Shown: positions 7,442 through 15,970, numbered from the stretch's first letter. The stretch: 21,585 nucleotides of DNA from Bacteroidales bacterium UBA1184 (GCA_002310235.1 DBYO01000053.1:1-21585); one strand, 5' to 3'. The notes: generated from the letters alone by a model not told the origin. Made by a program: numbers and translations.

Positions 7442-8422
7442 ATGGCAAACATAAAGAAAGTAGCAGTCCTCACATCGGGAGGCGATGCACCTGGAATGAA
7501 TGCGGCAATTAGAGCCGTTGTACGCAAGGCATTACACGAAGGCTTGGAAGTTATGGGCGTAATGAGAGGTTACGAAGGCCTCATCGCCGACGACTTTATT
7601 CCAATGGAATCGAAAAGCGTAGGTAACATTATACAGCGTGGTGGTACTATCCTCAAGACCGCACGTAGCGAAAGATTCAGAACCCGCGAAGGTCAGCAGA
7701 TCGCATACGACAACCTCAGAAAGCACGACGTTGATGCTCTCGTAGTTATCGGTGGTGATGGTACATTCAGAGGCGCAAGGGAATTCACCGAAAACTTCCC
7801 GTTCCCAGTAGTTGGTCTGCCAGGCACAATCGACAACGACCTGTACGGCACCGACATGACAATCGGATACGACACAGCATTGAATACCGTCGTTGAAGCA
7901 GTCGACAAGATCCGCGACACAGCAGCCAGCCACGAAAGAATGTTCTTCGTAGAGGTTATGGGTCGTGATGCTGGTTTTATCGCATTGCGTAGTGGTATCG
8001 CTTGCGGTGCCGAGGACGTACTTATCCCGGAAACAGTAACTTATCTCGACGAAGTCCACGACAAGCTCGTTAAGTACATGACCGAAAAGAAAACTTCGAG
8101 CATCATACTCGTTGCCGAAGGCGACGATGCTGGTGGCGCATACGACATCCGCAACGCTATGGCAAAGTACGGCGAGGAATTCGACATGAGAGTAATCGTT
8201 CTCGGTCACATACAGCGTGGTGGTTCTCCATCGGCATACGACAGATACCTCGCAAGCCGTCTGGGTGTTTCGGCTATCGACGCACTCCTCGACGACCAGC
8301 GCAGCGTAATGTGCGGTATGGTTCACAACGAAATCGTGCTTGTTCCTTTCAACAAGACTATCAAGCACCACAAGACCATCGACCAGAAGATGCTCGACAT
8401 TGTTGACGTACTCAACAGCTAA
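7442..8422 (+). CDS. pfkA: ATP-dependent 6-phosphofructokinase
   Basis: A 326-residue cytosolic enzyme, standard bacterial PfkA length, that phosphorylates fructose 6-phosphate in glycolysis. Visible motifs are SGGDAPGMNAAIR (12-24), the nucleotide loop GGDGTF (104-109), PGTIDNDLYGTD (127-138, with catalytic D131), MGRDAGFIA (173-181), and LGHIQRGGSPSAYDR near 256-270. GGDGT and PGTIDND point to ATP rather than pyrophosphate as phosphoryl donor, since PPi enzymes usually carry GGDD and PKTIDND. It has its own promoter and is followed by a hairpin, so it is probably a single-gene unit. The start is supported by the family N-terminus KKVAVLTSGGD. Confidence 0.96.
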   Translation: MANIKKVAVLTSGGDAPGMNAAIRAVVRKALHEGLEVMGVMRGYEGLIADDFIPMESKSVGNIIQRGGTILKTARSERFRTREGQQIAYDNLRKHDVDALVVIGGDGTFRGAREFTENFPFPVVGLPGTIDNDLYGTDMTIGYDTALNTVVEAVDKIRDTAASHERMFFVEVMGRDAGFIALRSGIACGAEDVLIPETVTYLDEVHDKLVKYMTEKKTSSIILVAEGDDAGGAYDIRNAMAKYGEEFDMRVIVLGHIQRGGSPSAYDRYLASRLGVSAIDALLDDQRSVMCGMVHNEIVLVPFNKTIKHHKTIDQKMLDIVDVLNS

Positions 8423-8440
8423 TTTTATTAATAACTAACA

Positions 8441-8480
8441 TAATCGGGTAGCAGCATTCTCAGCAATGCCTGCCCGATTA
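8441..8480 (+). terminator. Probable pfkA terminator or priA leader hairpin
   Basis: TAATCGGG (8441-8448) pairs perfectly with CCCGATTA (8473-8480); inside, CAGCATT and AATGCCTG extend the stem with bulges. It lies 18 bases after the pfkA stop. The tail is AT-rich (ATTAATATTATATTAT) but not a clean T-tract, so it may be a weak terminator or an attenuator ahead of priA. Confidence 0.6.
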
Positions 8481-8531
8481 ATTAATATTATATTATATAG
8501 TACGGGCTCATTTCAAATGTGCCCCTATGAT

Positions 8532-10979
8532 ATGCTTTCCGCTTCTGTCATACTTCCACTCGCACTACACGGGACCTTTACCTACGAGATCCCCGAAGAC
8601 CTTGCTGCATCCGCACAATGCGGAATGCGAGTGCTTGTAAATTTCGGAAAGAAAAAGATTTACACTGGAATAATTGTAAACATCGAGGATGCCGACAGCA
8701 ATACCGACTTCAAGATAAAGCCGATTTACGCACTTCTCGACGATGCACCTTTCATCACCGAAGCACAGCTGAAACTTTGGAACTGGATGGCATCGTACTA
8801 TTGCTGTACAATCGGCGAGGTGCTTGCCGCCGCAATACCATCGATACTCCTGCCTACCAGCGAAAGCAAATATTCGGTAGCGGCAACACCATCTGGCGAC
8901 GAAGCGCTTTCGAAGAACGACCTAGCCGTTTACAACGTGCTGGCACTTAGCCACGTATCGACTTTAAACGAAATCATTGACTGCACCGGCATACGCAACC
9001 CGTTGCCAGCATTGCAACGCCTTGTAGCACGCGGACTTGTCACCGACGAGCAGATAATTGCAAAGCAATACAAGCCCATCGAACGCAACTATGTGCTGTT
9101 CTCGATGCCGGAGGCAGAAAAGAACCAGACCGCGCTCGACAAGATAATGGCAAAGAACGGCAAGCAAAAGCTAATAATCGAGCAACTTGTTGAACTCTGC
9201 CAGACTCGCAACACCGACTGCATCGAAATCGAAGAGCGGGAAATCCTTGAACGTTGCGAAGCCTCGAAGTCGAGCCTGCAGAGTTTGCAAAAATATGGTC
9301 TGCTGCAACTCTACCGCAAAGTCCGCGAAACGAATTTCGACACCGAAACCAACTCACAGCAAATGGAACTATCTGAGCCACAGCAGATTGCGTTTACAGA
9401 AATAAATTCAGCCTTTGCCGAGAACATTCCTGTTTTGCTTCACGGAGTAACATCGAGCGGCAAGACCGAGATTTACATAAAACTGATTCAGGACACATTG
9501 TCACAAGGCAGAAAGGTTCTCTATCTTCTGCCCGAAATCGCTATAACCGCACAGATAATTGCCCGGCTTGAAAAATATTTTGGCACCTCGGTAAAGGTTT
9601 ATCATAGCAAACACACCGCATCGGCACGCGCAGGAATTTACAATGCAGTCCTTGGCAACAAATACGAAATTATCTTGGGCGTTCGCTCGGCAATTTTCCT
9701 GCCATACGAAAACCTCGGACTTATAATCGTCGACGAGGAGCACGAAAACTCGTACAAGCAATTCGATCCCGACCCGCGATACAATGCCCGCGACATGGCA
9801 CTTGTGCTTGGTAAAATCCACAACGCCAATGTGATACTCGGTTCTGCAACGCCATCGGTCGAATCGTACTACAATACTACGCAAGGGCGTTACCGGCTCG
9901 TAGAACTTACCGAACGCTACGGAAATGTGCAGTTGCCTACAATCGAGGTCGCCGACATGAAGGACGCGTATTTCCGCAAGATAAACAAAGGACACTTCCA
10001 CCCCACCCTCATCGCGGCAATCAACTCGGCAATCGCTGCCGGCGAACAGGTGATTCTGTTCCAAAACCGCCGTGGCTACTCGTCGATGATGGAATGCAAG
10101 GACTGCGGATGGGTGCCTCACTGCAGCAACTGCAACGTAAGCCTCACCCTTCACAAGTACGACAACAAGCTCGTCTGCCACTACTGCGGCGAAAAGTTCA
10201 ATGTCCCGACGAAGTGTGGCAACTGCGGAAGCGAAAATCTTACGAGCAAGGGACTTGGAACCGAGAAGATAGAAGAGCAAGTGGCAGCATTGTTCCCAAC
10301 GGCACGCATCGCCCGCCTCGACTACGACACCGCCCAGTCGCGCAAGAACTACGAGCGCATAATCGACGAGTTTTCGAATGGCGACATCGACATTCTTATC
10401 GGTACGCAGATGATTACCAAAGGCTTGGACTTCCCGAACGTCAGCCTCGTTGGAATCCTCAATGCCGACAACATGCTCAATTTCCCCGATTTTCGGGCTT
10501 TCGAGCGGTCGTACCAGCTAATGGCACAGGTTGCAGGACGTGCAGGACGCAGGCAGAAGCGCGGACGGGTAATCATACAGACTTTCAGTCCCGACCACGA
10601 GATAATACAGCAGGTTTTGGCAAACAACTACAAGGCAATGTTCGACAACCAGATGCGCGAGCGCGAACTTTTCCACTACCCACCGCTTTGCAGTTTCGTA
10701 ATAGTCCACCTGAAGCACAAGGACTACCGCAAGGCTTTTCAGGCAGCAGCCATTCTTGCGAAAGAACTGAAAGCCGTACTGCAACAACGTGTGCGTGGAC
10801 CAGAAGAGCCAGCCGTAAACCGCATCAGCAGCTATTACATCATGAATGTGCATGTACGCTTCGAAAAAAGCATCTCGGCCTCCAAGGTCAAAGCCTTCAT
10901 TATGGAAAAAGTGCAGATGATAAAGTCAATCCCCGAGTTGACACAGGTCAATGCAGAGATAGATGTGGATCCGTATTAG
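8532..10979 (+). CDS. priA: Primosomal protein N' (PriA helicase)
   Basis: About 815 residues from the chosen ATG. PriA is the 3'-5' superfamily 2 helicase that reloads the replisome at stalled forks. The N-terminal 3'-flap-binding domain begins SVILPLALHGTFTYEIP. The helicase has Walker A GVTSSGKT (about 305-312), DEEH (401-404), and later GTQMITKGLDFPNV and QVAGRAGR motifs. Between the two helicase lobes is the zinc-binding insertion with eight Cys (CKDCG, CSNC, CHYCG, CGNCG). The frame is open upstream to an ATG at 8466, but that codon lies inside the hairpin and the extra residues do not resemble PriA; ATG 8517 is also possible. No clear promoter was seen directly upstream. Confidence 0.95.
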   Translation: MLSASVILPLALHGTFTYEIPEDLAASAQCGMRVLVNFGKKKIYTGIIVNIEDADSNTDFKIKPIYALLDDAPFITEAQLKLWNWMASYYCCTIGEVLAAAIPSILLPTSESKYSVAATPSGDEALSKNDLAVYNVLALSHVSTLNEIIDCTGIRNPLPALQRLVARGLVTDEQIIAKQYKPIERNYVLFSMPEAEKNQTALDKIMAKNGKQKLIIEQLVELCQTRNTDCIEIEEREILERCEASKSSLQSLQKYGLLQLYRKVRETNFDTETNSQQMELSEPQQIAFTEINSAFAENIPVLLHGVTSSGKTEIYIKLIQDTLSQGRKVLYLLPEIAITAQIIARLEKYFGTSVKVYHSKHTASARAGIYNAVLGNKYEIILGVRSAIFLPYENLGLIIVDEEHENSYKQFDPDPRYNARDMALVLGKIHNANVILGSATPSVESYYNTTQGRYRLVELTERYGNVQLPTIEVADMKDAYFRKINKGHFHPTLIAAINSAIAAGEQVILFQNRRGYSSMMECKDCGWVPHCSNCNVSLTLHKYDNKLVCHYCGEKFNVPTKCGNCGSENLTSKGLGTEKIEEQVAALFPTARIARLDYDTAQSRKNYERIIDEFSNGDIDILIGTQMITKGLDFPNVSLVGILNADNMLNFPDFRAFERSYQLMAQVAGRAGRRQKRGRVIIQTFSPDHEIIQQVLANNYKAMFDNQMRERELFHYPPLCSFVIVHLKHKDYRKAFQAAAILAKELKAVLQQRVRGPEEPAVNRISSYYIMNVHVRFEKSISASKVKAFIMEKVQMIKSIPELTQVNAEIDVDPY

Positions 10980-11005
10980 GATTAGATTGCAGATTATCAG
11001 CCTAC

Positions 11006-11136
11006 TGAAACTTTTTCTAGGGAGTTTTTGCCAATTACTACAACTTTTTCAAGGGAGTTTTTATCAATTACAACAACTTTTTCAAACGACTTTTTCTTAA
11101 ACCTGCAACTTTTTCAGGGGACTTTTATAAAACATG
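11006..11136. repeat. Four-copy imperfect tandem repeat, 33-base period
   Basis: The core AACTTTTTC followed by a G-rich step and a T-run recurs with CTTTTTC at 11011, 11044, 11077 and 11109 (periods 33, 33, 32). Copies 1 and 2 share CTTTTTCnAGGGAGTTTTT followed by a similar CAATTAC stretch; copies 3 and 4 are more diverged. Each unit can form only a weak stem (AACT...AGTT). The array may help end priA transcription, but this is inference. Confidence 0.8.
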
Positions 11137-11190
11137 CAATCCCTATCCCAAGAAATAAGCCGAATTTACTGAATGACGATTTCGTTTTTT

Positions 11191-11212
11191 GCGGCGCAAA
11201 TCATTGCGCCGC
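11191..11212. repeat. Perfect palindrome GCGGCGCAA-ATCA-TTGCGCCGC
   Basis: A 9-base perfect GC-rich stem with a 4-base loop, preceded by TTTTTT on the + strand. With its CGCTACA flank it is nearly identical to the element at 316-340. Seen from the minus strand the six T become six A upstream. It could act as a terminator for either convergent gene, or simply be a dispersed repeat. Confidence 0.75.
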
Positions 11213-11329
11213 TACAATCAGATCTTTAAATTATTAACTCTTTGAACCATGAACTTCAAATCTCGAAACTCTTTACTATCTCCGCCAACTGATGTGCACC
11301 TTCGCGACGGGAGTAATTGGAGGGATTGA

Positions 11330-12433
11330 TTACGAAAACAAACCTTCAAACTTATCTACTACATTTCCAATATGATAATTTTCAAGATTGGCAATCTTCA
11401 ATGCTGACGAATAATCGCCCGACATAAACTCATCAATCTGATTTGTATTGGGATTTATTGGATTTACATCCAATATTGGACGTCCTGCAATACCATAATC
11501 TATAAGCTTACTAGGCAATTGATTAGGGCTATTCACATTGCTTATATTCACAAGGAAATCCATTCCACTCAATATATCTATCAATTCTTTACGTGGGACC
11601 GGATTCTTAATAATCATTTTACCTTTTAATTTTTCCTTGTAATCAACCAGCAGATTATCGAACCTTGTATATACATAAAAACGGAAATCTCTATTTATGC
11701 TACAAAGATAATCAAGGAATAATTTGGGATTTCTAATGTCGGGATAAAACATTCCTGCAAATGCAAATGTAGGGACATCATTATGAACCTGTTTCTTACT
11801 GACCGATGACAAATCGAAATCAAAGCCCTGCGGGATTACCCTTATCTTGTCTCTATATTCTGGATAATACGCTTCTTTTGCATTCTCAATAGGCACCGTT
11901 ATATAATCGCATTCCTCACAAAAAAGCCTCTCATATTTTGCGTATCGCTGTAGATGTTCTTTTGTCTTTCCATTCTTCATATATGGGTCACCACAGTCGG
12001 CAATCCAATGCTTAGGAAATTTTTCTGGATATTTCATTTTTGCATTGGCACACCCCCAATGTATCTGATGAGGAACTGCAATCGATATAAGCGCATCATA
12101 TTGTGACTCACTTGCAATAATTTCGGGAATTCTATAATAAAACTCAAACAATGGGAATTCAAACCTTCTAAAAAGACGCCCCATTACCTTGTCTATAAAA
12201 TTCCTTTTTGAGGGGCCATCGCTACTTGTCGGCAATACTTCCCAACGGATAGGAATACCTTTTACCTTAATGCCTGTTTCTTTCTCGAAACTACTATAAT
12301 CATATTTCCCCAACACTGCATACACGGTGACATCGTGCCCACGACGAGCCAATTCCTTTATAAGTTCGGTGCTACGAATAGAACGTGGTGTCTGGATTGG
12401 AAAAATATGCTGGGTTATTACCAGTATCTTCAT
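11330..12433 (-). CDS. Glycosyltransferase, GT4-like (GT-B fold)
   Basis: A 367-residue protein with the two-Rossmann layout of GT-B enzymes. The N-terminal acceptor domain begins MKILVITQHIFP....RS..LI.ELARRGHDVTVY. After a linker near residue 215 (IRVIPQGFDFD), the C-terminal donor domain contains FAFAGMFYPD.RNP and a NQLPSKLIDYGIAGRPIL segment, equivalent to the E/S-x-x-P-x-K-x-x-[ED]-Y nucleotide-sugar motif of GT4 enzymes. It probably adds a sugar to a polysaccharide repeat on the cytoplasmic face. The gene starts 3 bases after the wecB stop and is surely cotranscribed with it. Donor and linkage cannot be read from the sequence. It is the last gene of the locus before the strand switch. 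Confidence 0.8.
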   Translation of the reverse strand: MKILVITQHIFPIQTPRSIRSTELIKELARRGHDVTVYAVLGKYDYSSFEKETGIKVKGIPIRWEVLPTSSDGPSKRNFIDKVMGRLFRRFEFPLFEFYYRIPEIIASESQYDALISIAVPHQIHWGCANAKMKYPEKFPKHWIADCGDPYMKNGKTKEHLQRYAKYERLFCEECDYITVPIENAKEAYYPEYRDKIRVIPQGFDFDLSSVSKKQVHNDVPTFAFAGMFYPDIRNPKLFLDYLCSINRDFRFYVYTRFDNLLVDYKEKLKGKMIIKNPVPRKELIDILSGMDFLVNISNVNSPNQLPSKLIDYGIAGRPILDVNPINPNTNQIDEFMSGDYSSALKIANLENYHIGNVVDKFEGLFS

Positions 12434-12436
12434 AGT

Positions 12437-13531
12437 TTATCGGCTGAATTCTTTAAATATTATATCCACAATCCTTTCTGCGGTTTTTCCGTCCCACATC
12501 TTGGGAATACCACCTTGCTTCCACTCGCCAGCAAACAATTTCTGCAATGCAGGAACAAGATTCTGAGGATTAGTTCCAATAAGTTCGTTTGTTCCGACAG
12601 TACAAGTCTCCATCCTTTCGGTATTGTCGCGCAAAGTCATGCAAGGGATGTGCATAATTGTAGTTTCCTCGGTAATACCTCCCGAATCGGTTATTACTGC
12701 CATAGAATGCTTTATGGTATATATAAATTCGAGATAACCTAAAGGTTTCACAAATCTTATATTTGCAAAATGATAGTCAACCCCTTTCAAGCGTTGCTCA
12801 GTACGCGGATGTATAGGGAAAACGACAGGTGTACCATTTACATTCTCGTCAATAGTCCCAAGCATAGCAAGCAGAGTATCAATGTCATCAACATTGTTGG
12901 GGCGATGCAGGGTAAGCACAATATATTTTCCTTCTTCAAGTGCAAGGCTATCGAATATTTCTGGACGACGAAGCCTTTGCATATTTGCCATAAGACTGTC
13001 AATCATGACATTGCCCACGAAAAACACTTTTTCGTCAGGCACTCCGTTTTTCTTCAGGTTATCCTTTGCGAAATCGGATGTTATGAAAAAATAGTCGGCA
13101 AGGCTGTCTGTAACAATCCTGTTTATTTCCTCTGGCATCGACATATCAAACGAGCGAATTCCCGCCTCGACGTGAGCCAGCCTAATACCCATTTTCTTTG
13201 CCACAATAGAGCAGGCCATTGTCGATGTAACATCGCCTACGACAAGGACCAAATCTGTTGGATGTTCCTCAAGATATCTTTCGAAGGCGACCATAATGGA
13301 TGCAGTCTGTTCCGCCTGTGTTCCGCTTCCTGCAGCAAGGTTTACATCCGGCTCTGGAATATTCAGCTCCTCAAAAAACAGGCCGCTCATAAGCTTATCG
13401 TAATGCTGGCCAGTATGCACAAGGCTATACCTGATATCTGCACCTTCGGCTTGCTTCTTCTTTATAGCATTAATTATAGGACTTATCTTTATGAAATTAG
13501 GTCTTGCGCCGGCTATTAGTGTTATATGCAT
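12437..13531 (-). CDS. wecB: UDP-N-acetylglucosamine 2-epimerase (non-hydrolysing)
   Basis: A 364-residue cytosolic enzyme interconverting UDP-GlcNAc and UDP-ManNAc, a precursor for ManNAc-type residues in surface glycans. Motifs are the N-terminal GARPNFIKISP (8-18), GQHYD (41-45), D100 and E122 (VEAG), the PEEINR region (133-138), LHRPNN (208-213), IHPR (240-243), DSGGITEE (282-289) and RDNTERMET (301-309, Met replacing the usual Pro). The frame opens 14 codons earlier at a TTG (13573), but the ATG at 13531 gives the standard N-terminus MHITLIAGARPNF. No UDP-ManNAc dehydrogenase (WecC) is in the window, so the final sugar is open. It has its own promoter and is cotranscribed with the GT4-like gene. 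Its base composition is closer to the housekeeping genes than to its AT-rich neighbours. Confidence 0.94.
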   Translation of the reverse strand: MHITLIAGARPNFIKISPIINAIKKKQAEGADIRYSLVHTGQHYDKLMSGLFFEELNIPEPDVNLAAGSGTQAEQTASIMVAFERYLEEHPTDLVLVVGDVTSTMACSIVAKKMGIRLAHVEAGIRSFDMSMPEEINRIVTDSLADYFFITSDFAKDNLKKNGVPDEKVFFVGNVMIDSLMANMQRLRRPEIFDSLALEEGKYIVLTLHRPNNVDDIDTLLAMLGTIDENVNGTPVVFPIHPRTEQRLKGVDYHFANIRFVKPLGYLEFIYTIKHSMAVITDSGGITEETTIMHIPCMTLRDNTERMETCTVGTNELIGTNPQNLVPALQKLFAGEWKQGGIPKMWDGKTAERIVDIIFKEFSR

Positions 13532-13972
13532 ATACTTTTCCTTTAAAACCAGAAAAAACTTGCCGCTTTTCAATCCATAATTCTACTGGTTCGGCTCAAT
13601 TGGCGACAATGCAAAAATACAAAAACAAAACAATACGACAAAAAATGGGTGGAAAATCGTATGAAAACATCAAGAGTTTCTTAATTGCTAAATTACAATT
13701 CTTAACGGAATTCAATAAAATACCATCAGGGATTAGAAGAACAAATCAAATTTTCAATCAAGGAGAACATAATATTTTTCACAAAATCCAACCTATTTTA
13801 GGTTACCTATTTTAGGCATGAATTTTAACACAGGTGAGACGGCATAGTTTCCTCTAGAATACAAGATATTGGGAAACAGGAAGAGAGATTAATATTGCCA
13901 GTAATGCCATCCAGTTCATAAATACTTAACATTTATCACCATACAAAACAAAAATAACATTATAATTTTTAT
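13532..13972. other. Intergenic region with wecB promoter; no gene seen
   Basis: This 441-base AT-rich gap separates the split GT-C-like gene from wecB. It holds a clear wecB promoter (13612-13642) and a small direct repeat of the self-complementary unit CCTATTTTAGG (13792-13802 and 13806-13816). A + strand frame from 13504 runs through it but has no recognisable content. No convincing terminator for the upstream gene was found. Confidence 0.65.
13612..13642 (-). promoter_or_regulatory. Bacteroidetes-type promoter of wecB
   Basis: On the minus strand: -33 TTTG (13639-13642), a 19-base spacer, and -7 TATTTTTG (13612-13619), an exact consensus match. The leader would be about 75 bases. Confidence 0.8.
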
Positions 13973-15214
13973 TTATTCGCCTACTACTTCTAAAAAAAAC
14001 ACAAAACTCTCTCCTGTTTTGCTGTCGATGAATGTTGTGTCAACAATATCATAAATTATATCAGGAATGTCCATTTTTGAATCACAGACAACAAATCCGA
14101 GATTATATTTTTTGATAAATTCAAGCTGTAAAGTATCAATTGTTGTTTCGCCACATGAGTCAACATAATGCTTTGCAAAAAGAGCAAAAGGATCTTGCAT
14201 CAATTGTGATGGATAATTTCGTTTGAAAAACTTTGCCAAATCACTATCTCCGTATGCAGTTTCTATTTCCGCGTACATTGCAGTATCATTGGGGAAATAA
14301 GTATTTAGATTGGTGAAATACATGAAATCCGTTTTCAAGCAAAATGGTGTAAATAAATATCCATTAGGAACTTCCAAATTGAAAACAGGAACATTAGACG
14401 ATATTCGCCCACCTCTAAATGTTTTACATTTTGCATTATAAAAATCTGTAACGTTTGAAATATAGGAAGAATCATAATGGTCCTGTGGAACATAGGAGAT
14501 TCTTACCCTACTCATACAATATATTGTTGTGGAATATGTTAGACAACACAAAACAAAAAACAATGCAACATATTTCATTTTCAGATTACGAATTTTTGTA
14601 ATTGCAATTAAAATTGACAAGAAAGAAAGCATACATAAAAATGGAATATTCACTAACGTATGCAACTGGTCGGCATCGTACCTAAAAAGAGGATAACTAA
14701 AATATCCATATAACAATCCAAAACATGAGGAAATGCAAAAGAATATAACAATACCTTTATATTCATTCCAAAATTCAGAAATCCTCGTTTTATTTCTTAT
14801 TAAACTATAAGCTAAAAGCAGAACAAGCGGTACCATATATGGGAAAAACATCGCATAATTGGCAAGGTTTGCATATAGGTGCTTACTAAATCCTGAGAAT
14901 GAATAAAATTGCAAACAATAATCTATAAAATTAGAATTTTCTATATCTGTATTGGCATTTGATGAAGAATTCAAAAAATAATAAAAACATATAAATAATA
15001 TCGCCATGCAGAATGTTGGCACTATTTGGTGCAAAAACAGCTTTAGATTTTTATTCACAATCATTTGTATTAAGGCAAATATTACAATCGAACTATAAAG
15101 TACGGGCATGCTTCCCATATGAAATATTGGAGCTAGCAGCAAGGGATAAAACCATAATGTATTTTTTCTTAGGCATAGAGCACAAGTCCAAATATACAAA
15201 CAATACATAAACAT
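13973..15214 (-). CDS. C-terminal part of a split GT-C-like membrane protein
   Basis: This 413-codon frame is in the same reading frame as the upstream 15964-15224 gene and is separated from it by a single TGA plus three codons (CCG TTA GGT) before this ATG. It has about seven to nine membrane segments in the first 240 residues. A soluble extracytoplasmic domain of about 170 residues follows (roughly 245-413). Joined through the stop codon the two parts give a protein of about 660 residues with an N-terminal membrane bundle and a C-terminal periplasmic domain. That is the architecture of many GT-C glycosyltransferases that use polyprenyl-phosphate sugars. No specific family was recognised. 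The ATG 9 bases after the stop could permit re-initiation, so two polypeptides are possible; otherwise this is a pseudogene. Confidence 0.65.
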   Translation of the reverse strand: MFMYCLYIWTCALCLRKNTLWFYPLLLAPIFHMGSMPVLYSSIVIFALIQMIVNKNLKLFLHQIVPTFCMAILFICFYYFLNSSSNANTDIENSNFIDYCLQFYSFSGFSKHLYANLANYAMFFPYMVPLVLLLAYSLIRNKTRISEFWNEYKGIVIFFCISSCFGLLYGYFSYPLFRYDADQLHTLVNIPFLCMLSFLSILIAITKIRNLKMKYVALFFVLCCLTYSTTIYCMSRVRISYVPQDHYDSSYISNVTDFYNAKCKTFRGGRISSNVPVFNLEVPNGYLFTPFCLKTDFMYFTNLNTYFPNDTAMYAEIETAYGDSDLAKFFKRNYPSQLMQDPFALFAKHYVDSCGETTIDTLQLEFIKKYNLGFVVCDSKMDIPDIIYDIVDTTFIDSKTGESFVFFLEVVGE

Positions 15215-15223
15215 ACCTAACGG

Positions 15224-15964
15224 TCAATAGGCAAGACATTGTTTCTGTTCTATTACGGAATTGTCAAGCAAAAAGGGGCAAATAGTAATAGAAAATATGC
15301 CAATAATAATCAACCATTTACTCTTTGAATAATGACGAGCAATCACAATCATACCTACTGCCAGCAAAGTACATCCTATTGTCCGCTCTATTACAGCATA
15401 GGTAAACATCGGATTCGTTTTAAATACCGAGACCAATAGATTTAAAAACCACAATTCCACATAATGATATGGAGTTGCAATATGCCAATTACCATCATAA
15501 ACAGAATTACTTGTTTCTATTCCAAAACATCCAAGTTTTGTGCTTAAAAAAGTATAATAAACATCATCAAAGTGTGGAATATAATTTATAGGTGTTTTGC
15601 TTGCAAAAAAAAGAAAATAGACAAAAAACAGCAATGAGAGCACAATAATAGCCAAAACATTACGCCATTCTTCATATCTTTTAAAAACATTTGAATAAGA
15701 ATTCATTGAAAATAACGGATTTTTCATCCTTGCATGAATTAAATATGCCAAACCTATAATAGCACTAATAATTAACACAGTATTTCCTCCTGTCTTCACA
15801 ATAGCATACCCCATAGTAACAGCAAGGAAACCGACTAGAAGGCTAACAAACGTGTCGTATAACGAATCATTATCATTAGTCCTAAATGGATATGTAATTA
15901 TTGTACCTACGAAATATAATACAACAATAGAAACTATTATCGCCACTAACGCAATCCAATTCAT
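15224..15964 (-). CDS. N-terminal part of a split GT-C-like membrane protein
   Basis: 246 codons from the ATG at 15964 (a TTG two codons upstream is also open), ending at TGA 15224-15226. The product has about five or six membrane segments. After the fourth comes an extracytoplasmic loop with paired acidic residues (YIPHFDDVYYTF, about 128-139) and IATPYHYVELW, resembling the acidic first loop of GT-C transferases. The protein stops right after the CLAY sequence, inside a membrane region, and the frame continues unbroken beyond the stop into the 413-codon downstream part. A TGG-to-TGA change would explain the stop. The start lies 9 bases after the wecE stop, so the gene is in the wecE operon. 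Substrate and exact role are unknown. Confidence 0.65.
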   Translation of the reverse strand: MNWIALVAIIVSIVVLYFVGTIITYPFRTNDNDSLYDTFVSLLVGFLAVTMGYAIVKTGGNTVLIISAIIGLAYLIHARMKNPLFSMNSYSNVFKRYEEWRNVLAIIVLSLLFFVYFLFFASKTPINYIPHFDDVYYTFLSTKLGCFGIETSNSVYDGNWHIATPYHYVELWFLNLLVSVFKTNPMFTYAVIERTIGCTLLAVGMIVIARHYSKSKWLIIIGIFSITICPFLLDNSVIEQKQCLAY

Positions 15965-15970
15965 AATCAA

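Larger units (their letters stand above)
10980..11329. other. Intergenic region between convergent priA and glycosyltransferase gene
   Basis: No gene is supported in these 350 bases. They contain a four-copy tandem repeat (11006-11136) and a perfect palindrome (11191-11212). Unremarkable AT-rich sequence follows. A 26-codon + strand frame from 11249 has no recognisable content. This is the junction between the housekeeping part and the polysaccharide locus. Confidence 0.7.

Noticed and set aside
7532..8371. 279-codon minus-strand frame opposite pfkA
   Set aside because: It is a mirror of the pfkA coding frame; the product has no recognisable domain and pfkA is complete.
8466..8531. Longer priA start at ATG 8466
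   Set aside because: The codon lies within a strong hairpin and the extra residues do not match PriA N-termini.
9501..10280. 259-codon minus-strand frame opposite priA
   Set aside because: Antisense shadow of the helicase frame, without start context or domain.
10094..11008. 304-codon + strand open frame inside priA
   Set aside because: It overlaps the helicase-coding frame of priA entirely, its product is rich in Arg/Gln with no motif, and priA motifs are unambiguous.
11006..11136. CRISPR array
   Set aside because: Although regularly spaced, only about 10 bases are well conserved per unit, the whole unit is related between copies, and there are no distinct spacers or cas genes.
13532..13573. 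N-terminal extension of wecB from a TTG codon
   Set aside because: The 14 extra residues do not resemble the family, whereas ATG 13531 gives the standard N-terminus.
13532..13972. Invertible (phase-variable) promoter as in Bacteroides capsule loci
   Set aside because: No pair of inverted repeats flanking the wecB promoter could be found; only a short direct repeat (CCTATTTTAGG) is present.
15224..15226. UGA recoded as an amino acid
   Set aside because: UGA ends holA, the wecD-like gene and the partial SGNH gene in the same window, and no selenocysteine-type hairpin was recognised.
15835..15848. CTAGAAGGCTAACA, a 14-base match to the tandem repeat at 3309-3322
   Set aside because: It lies inside coding sequence and encodes ordinary membrane residues (FVSLLV) in frame; a chance match is more likely than an inserted repeat.
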